This document shows positions 61,155-64,000 of a stretch of 64,000 nt of DNA, piece by piece (position 1 is the first letter of the stretch; the number at the start of each line of letters is the position of its first letter). The position numbers were made by a program, and so were the translations under genes. The notes beneath the pieces were generated by a model. It saw only the letters and a list, made by a program, of their open reading frames with translations. It was not told the DNA's origin and searched no databases. This DNA is from Propionicimonas sp020161015 (GTDB lineage Bacteria > Actinomycetota > Actinomycetes > Propionibacteriales > Propionibacteriaceae). Location: NCBI RefSeq assembly GCF_964266745.1, contig NZ_CAXWGX010000001.1, forward strand, positions 558,001-622,000. Direction: 5' to 3'.

Positions 61155-62168
61155 GTGACAAGCCCAAAGGAGCGCGCCCCTCGGTTGGCGGATGTGGCTC
61201 GGTATGCGGGGGTCTCCGCCCAGACGGTTTCGCGGGTGGTGAATGGCAAGGGCGGCGCTAGTGAGGAGACCACCGCTCGAGTGTTGCGAGCGGTAGCGGA
61301 ACTGCGGTACCGGCCCAACAGTGTCGCGCGCGCGTTGGCCACTAGTCGGACGAGGCACATCGGCGTCATTGTGTACGACCTATCTGTCACAAGTCCGTCG
61401 CTTGCTTTGTACGGAGTTGCCGAGGAGGCGCGAAGTCATGGATATTCGACTGATTTGGTAACCGTCCCGGATGTTTCGGTAGCCTCACTTGGGGCCGCGA
61501 TTCGGTCCCTATCCCAGGGGGCGGTCGACGGGATCCTGGTTCTCGCGCCAATGACGGGCCTAAAGTCCGCGCTTAGCGAGTTGGGCAGAAATGTCCCTTT
61601 GGTGACCTTCGATCAAGGCGGTGGCATCGGTCCGGACAGCGTCGGTGTCGACGAGGTGCTCGCTGCCCAAATCGCGACACGTCACTTAATTGCTCTCGGG
61701 CACCGCGAGATTCACTTTCTGGGCGGGCCCGAAGGCTGGGCGGCCTCAGAGGCACGCGAGGCCGGCTGGCGTCGCGAAATGGCCTTGTCTTCACTCCAGG
61801 TACAGCCACCCGCACAACCGACGGACTGGTCACCCCGGGCCGGTTACCGAACGGCTCTGGAGATGATCAAGAGGGGCCTCCCCTCCGGCCTCGTCATCTC
61901 TAGCGACACATTGGCGGTTGGCGCGCTGGCTGCGTTGCGGAACCAAGGCGTGGCGGTGCCTCGAGATCTAAGCGTGGTCAGTCTCGACGGGTCACCGGTT
62001 GCGGAATTCCAGACGCCGCCCTTAACCAGTGTTCTGCTTGACTTTGTGAGCGCGGGCCGCGCTGCCCTGCGACAGCTCCTGAAGATCATCGGAGTCGATG
62101 AAACGCCTACGCCTGACGACGCCCTCCTGCCGAGGCTGATTGAGGGACAGTCCACGCGTGCCGTGTGA
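61155..62168 (+). CDS. LacI-family regulator, probable repressor of the glycyl radical regulon
   Basis: 337 residues from GTG 61155. Headpiece and hinge: PRLADVARYAGVSAQTVSRVVNGKGGASEETTARV and LRYRPNSVARALATSRTRHIGVIVYDL. Effector domain: GVAEEARSHGYSTDLVTV, FLGGPEGWAASEAREAGW, GLVISSDTLAVGALAAL and VVSLDGSPVAEFQTPPLTSV. Codon use is less GC-biased than in flanking regions. It diverges from the glycyl radical operon, and TAGCGCTA-core palindromes lie between them and in front of galM. Confidence 0.92.
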   Translation: MTSPKERAPRLADVARYAGVSAQTVSRVVNGKGGASEETTARVLRAVAELRYRPNSVARALATSRTRHIGVIVYDLSVTSPSLALYGVAEEARSHGYSTDLVTVPDVSVASLGAAIRSLSQGAVDGILVLAPMTGLKSALSELGRNVPLVTFDQGGGIGPDSVGVDEVLAAQIATRHLIALGHREIHFLGGPEGWAASEAREAGWRREMALSSLQVQPPAQPTDWSPRAGYRTALEMIKRGLPSGLVISSDTLAVGALAALRNQGVAVPRDLSVVSLDGSPVAEFQTPPLTSVLLDFVSAGRAALRQLLKIIGVDETPTPDDALLPRLIEGQSTRAV

Positions 62169-62478
62169 TGTCCCTGGACTCTCCCCCCAGTGCACGGCCG
62201 ACCCGATCGTTCATCGAGCCGGTGGGGTGTCGGCGCCGGTCGACAACTGAAGGATTTCGCCGGCGATAGTGGGGTCGAAGCTCCGACCGGCGTTGACAAA
62301 GGTCTGACGTCTTCGTGCCTCATTGCCGCTGCCACTTGTTGACGCGTCACGGAAGGGCCCCGGTCCCCTCGCCTCACGCCGAGGCCGCACTGGAAATCGC
62401 GCCTCGAGGGGTGGCGCTCACGGGCCCAGGGCTGCCTTGGGTAGGAGCGTGCAGAGCCGCTCCTACCCAAGGGCGACC
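62169..62478. other. Gap with a terminator, no gene
   Basis: 310 bases between the convergent LacI and 257-residue protein genes. Apart from the hairpin at 62435-62472 nothing is recognised. Confidence 0.6.
62435..62472. terminator. Perfect 15-base stem-loop terminator
   Basis: CCTTGGGTAGGAGCG (62435-62449) and CGCTCCTACCCAAGG (62458-62472) with an 8-base loop, six bases beyond the minus-strand stop codon. No U tract. It probably ends the unit containing the 257-residue protein. Confidence 0.6.
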
Positions 62479-63252
62479 TCACCGCTCGCTGATGGCGAAG
62501 GACTCACCCAGGCGGGCACGTGCGGCGCGCTTGTCGGTGGCGGCGAGGAACTCCTTGGCCGCGTGCAGCGTGGCCTCGACGACCAGCCCGACGTTGCCTT
62601 CGCGTGCGTCGGCGAAACGCACGAGTCGTTCCACCACGTCGGCGCGAGGACCATGGATGTCCACCAGGCTCGGGTCGGCGGTTCCGATCGAGATGATCTT
62701 CAGGTCGGCGTCGAAGGAGAGGATGAGGCTGGTCCACAGCTTCTCACCGTCGTGGACGGCGAGAACCACCGTTGAGCCGGGATCGACCAGGGAGCGGACC
62801 GCGCCTTCGAGTTCTTCGAAGGTGGCCCCGATCCGCCATTGCAGCCCGAGGGTCTCGCGGGCGGGGGTGGGGTAGGTGACGATCCTGTCGGCGAAGTCGT
62901 CGAGCGAGGCGTAGGTTCTGCGGACGTACTCGTCCAGATCCTCGTCGGCACTCCAGGCGTCCTGATAGCGAGCGAAGTAGTCGTCCGCCGCGTCGCGCTC
63001 CATCACGAGGACGAAGTCGGTGTCCTCCTTGTTGGCCTCGTACAGCGAGCGCGCCGCGACGTTCAGGTCCTCGACCCGGGTCGGAGCCTGGTTCACTGCC
63101 CGGCCCGTCGTGTGCCGGCACTTGACCACTTCGCCGTCCTCGAGCATGACGACGAGCCGCTTCGCCTCCTTCGCTGACTTCAGGACGAGATCTTGAGCGT
63201 TACGCCACTGGTCGACGTCGAGGTCGGCCATCAGCACATTTCCGTGAAGCAT
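62479..63252 (-). CDS. Conserved-looking protein of unknown function
   Basis: 257 residues, soluble, acidic, with no signal peptide or membrane helix. Recognisable landmarks are WRNAQDLVLKSAKEAKRLVVMLEDGEVVKCRHT, a conserved-looking FVLVMERDAADDYFARYQDAW, GLQWRIGATFEELEGAV and a repeated alpha/beta pattern. It looks like a hypothetical protein found in several actinobacteria, but I know no function. It starts 12 bases after the glycosidase stop codon, so the two are probably co-transcribed; a role with that enzyme is only inferred. Confidence 0.75.
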   Translation of the reverse strand: MLHGNVLMADLDVDQWRNAQDLVLKSAKEAKRLVVMLEDGEVVKCRHTTGRAVNQAPTRVEDLNVAARSLYEANKEDTDFVLVMERDAADDYFARYQDAWSADEDLDEYVRRTYASLDDFADRIVTYPTPARETLGLQWRIGATFEELEGAVRSLVDPGSTVVLAVHDGEKLWTSLILSFDADLKIISIGTADPSLVDIHGPRADVVERLVRFADAREGNVGLVVEATLHAAKEFLAATDKRAARARLGESFAISER

Positions 63253-63264
63253 GTTCGGTTCCTT

Positions 63265-64000
63265 TCAGGCCGTGCGGCAGTCGTAGACGTGGATTGAGTA
63301 GGGCGCCATGGAGGCCGAGATGGTGTCGCCGCTCGGTCGGACCGGCTCCCCGGTCCACAGCTCGATGGCCGAGTGGAGCGGGACGCTGATCGCTACTGTC
63401 GCCTCGATGCGATCGGCTGTGGGGTTGACCACGAAGACGACCTTGCGCGCCTCGTCGACCATGTCGCCGTGCACGATGACGTCAAGACGAGGGTCGCTTC
63501 GCCCGATCAGGGCTACCCCGGCCTGGCCACAGGTCCGGATCATGGCGCTCGGGACTTCCTCGGCCGAGTCGACCAGGACGATCCGGGGGGCGTTGGCCGC
63601 CACGGCCTCGGCGAGGATGGTGCACGGGCGCATCAGGCTGTCGTACCGGGGCAGGCGCGGACCGATGACGAGAGTGCCGCCGGCTGCCGCATAGTCGACC
63701 AGTGCCTGTTGGAGGCGAGCGTCAAGGTAGTCGAGGGTCGTGATGCTGACGACCCGGTACTTGGACCAGTGAGAGGGATCCAGAGCCGTGTCCGAAAGGA
63801 CGAAGTCGTAGCCCCCCGAGCTGAGGGCTCGATGCAGGGCTCCGAACCACTCCGACTTCTCCAGCTGGGGTGCCTTGTCGAAGCCGAGGGGGTGTTCGCT
63901 GATGGTCAGGGGATTTGCGTACTCGGAGAAGCCTGACGGTGTCTCGAGGAAGTCCCCCGGGAAGGACACCAGCACGCTGGCTGCTTCCAGCCGATCGTAC
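63265..64000 (-). CDS. C-terminal part of a GH42/GH35-like glycoside hydrolase, cut by the window edge
   Basis: The frame is open to the window end with no start that must be the true one (245 residues seen). SKYRVVSITTLDYLDARLQQALVDYAAAGGTLVIGP resembles the glutamine-amidotransferase-like trimerisation domain of beta-galactosidases (GH42, with GH35 relatives), and the end (VHGDMVDEARKVVFVVNPTADRIEATVAI, LWTGEPV) fits the small C-terminal beta domain, where the product re-reads its sugar site. The catalytic barrel lies outside the window. Family call is moderate; substrate not decidable. Confidence 0.5.
   Translation of the reverse strand, partial: YDRLEAASVLVSFPGDFLETPSGFSEYANPLTISEHPLGFDKAPQLEKSEWFGALHRALSSGGYDFVLSDTALDPSHWSKYRVVSITTLDYLDARLQQALVDYAAAGGTLVIGPRLPRYDSLMRPCTILAEAVAANAPRIVLVDSAEEVPSAMIRTCGQAGVALIGRSDPRLDVIVHGDMVDEARKVVFVVNPTADRIEATVAISVPLHSAIELWTGEPVRPSGDTISASMAPYSIHVYDCRTA

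Noticed and set aside
60784..61158. Small gene upstream of the LacI gene
   Set aside because: No family pattern, no coding bias, and it runs into the LacI start; treated as non-coding.

Overview
This is a 64-kb stretch of a high-GC actinobacterial chromosome. GC-rich codons, many GTG starts and ATGA-type overlaps, Cys-anchored solute-binding lipoproteins and many LacI/DeoR/ArsR regulators fit the phylum. Oxygen-sensitive chemistry (a glycyl radical enzyme with its activase, an anaerobic-type sulfatase maturase) together with arsenic methylation suggests a facultative or aerotolerant anaerobe; a Propionibacteriaceae-like host is plausible but not proven. No rRNA, intact tRNA, CRISPR array or insertion sequence was recognised.

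Layout. 0-4.9 kb: two divergent paralogous LuxR-type regulators (the first cut by the window edge) and an MFS transporter. 4.9-14 kb: a DeoR regulator and a ribose-type operon on the minus strand (ASRT-like small-molecule-binding protein, binding protein, ATPase, two permeases, RpiB/LacA-like isomerase, ribokinase, ribose pyranase), facing a LacI regulator across two tandem perfect operators. 14-17.8 kb: a MacB/FtsX-type ABC system and a methyltransferase. 17.9-20.1 kb: arsP-arsR-arsM. 20.2-27.5 kb: a regulator fusing a TetR and a LacI DNA-binding domain, a CUT1 importer without an ATPase, a cytoplasmic GH91 protein and a cytoplasmic GH32 protein; together they look like a difructose anhydride III utilisation operon. 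27.6-38.1 kb: TRIC channel, ADP-dependent sugar kinase-like protein, class II aldolase, a second CUT1 importer, DeoR regulator, a PMI-like cupin and a secreted beta-helix protein. 38.2-49.1 kb: ClC channel, anSME, SulP, AI-2E and DUF389 membrane proteins, arylsulfatase and a PhoX-like protein.

49.4-62.5 kb is less GC-rich and looks acquired. It starts with decayed genes, including a broken RelE/HigB-HigA toxin-antitoxin pair. The rest is one coordinated system: a glycyl radical enzyme split into a 752-residue catalytic chain and a separate 102-residue glycyl-radical chain, its activase, a CUT2 sugar importer, a LacI-type sensor with no DNA-binding domain, galactose mutarotase and a divergent full-length LacI regulator. 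Three TAGCGCTA-core palindromes tie the glycyl radical operon, the regulator gene and galM into one predicted regulon. The window ends with an unrecognised 257-residue protein and the 3' part of a GH42/GH35-like glycosidase.

Recurring design: each of the four sugar ABC operons has a stem-loop just after the binding-protein gene, and both CUT1 operons depend on an ATPase encoded elsewhere.
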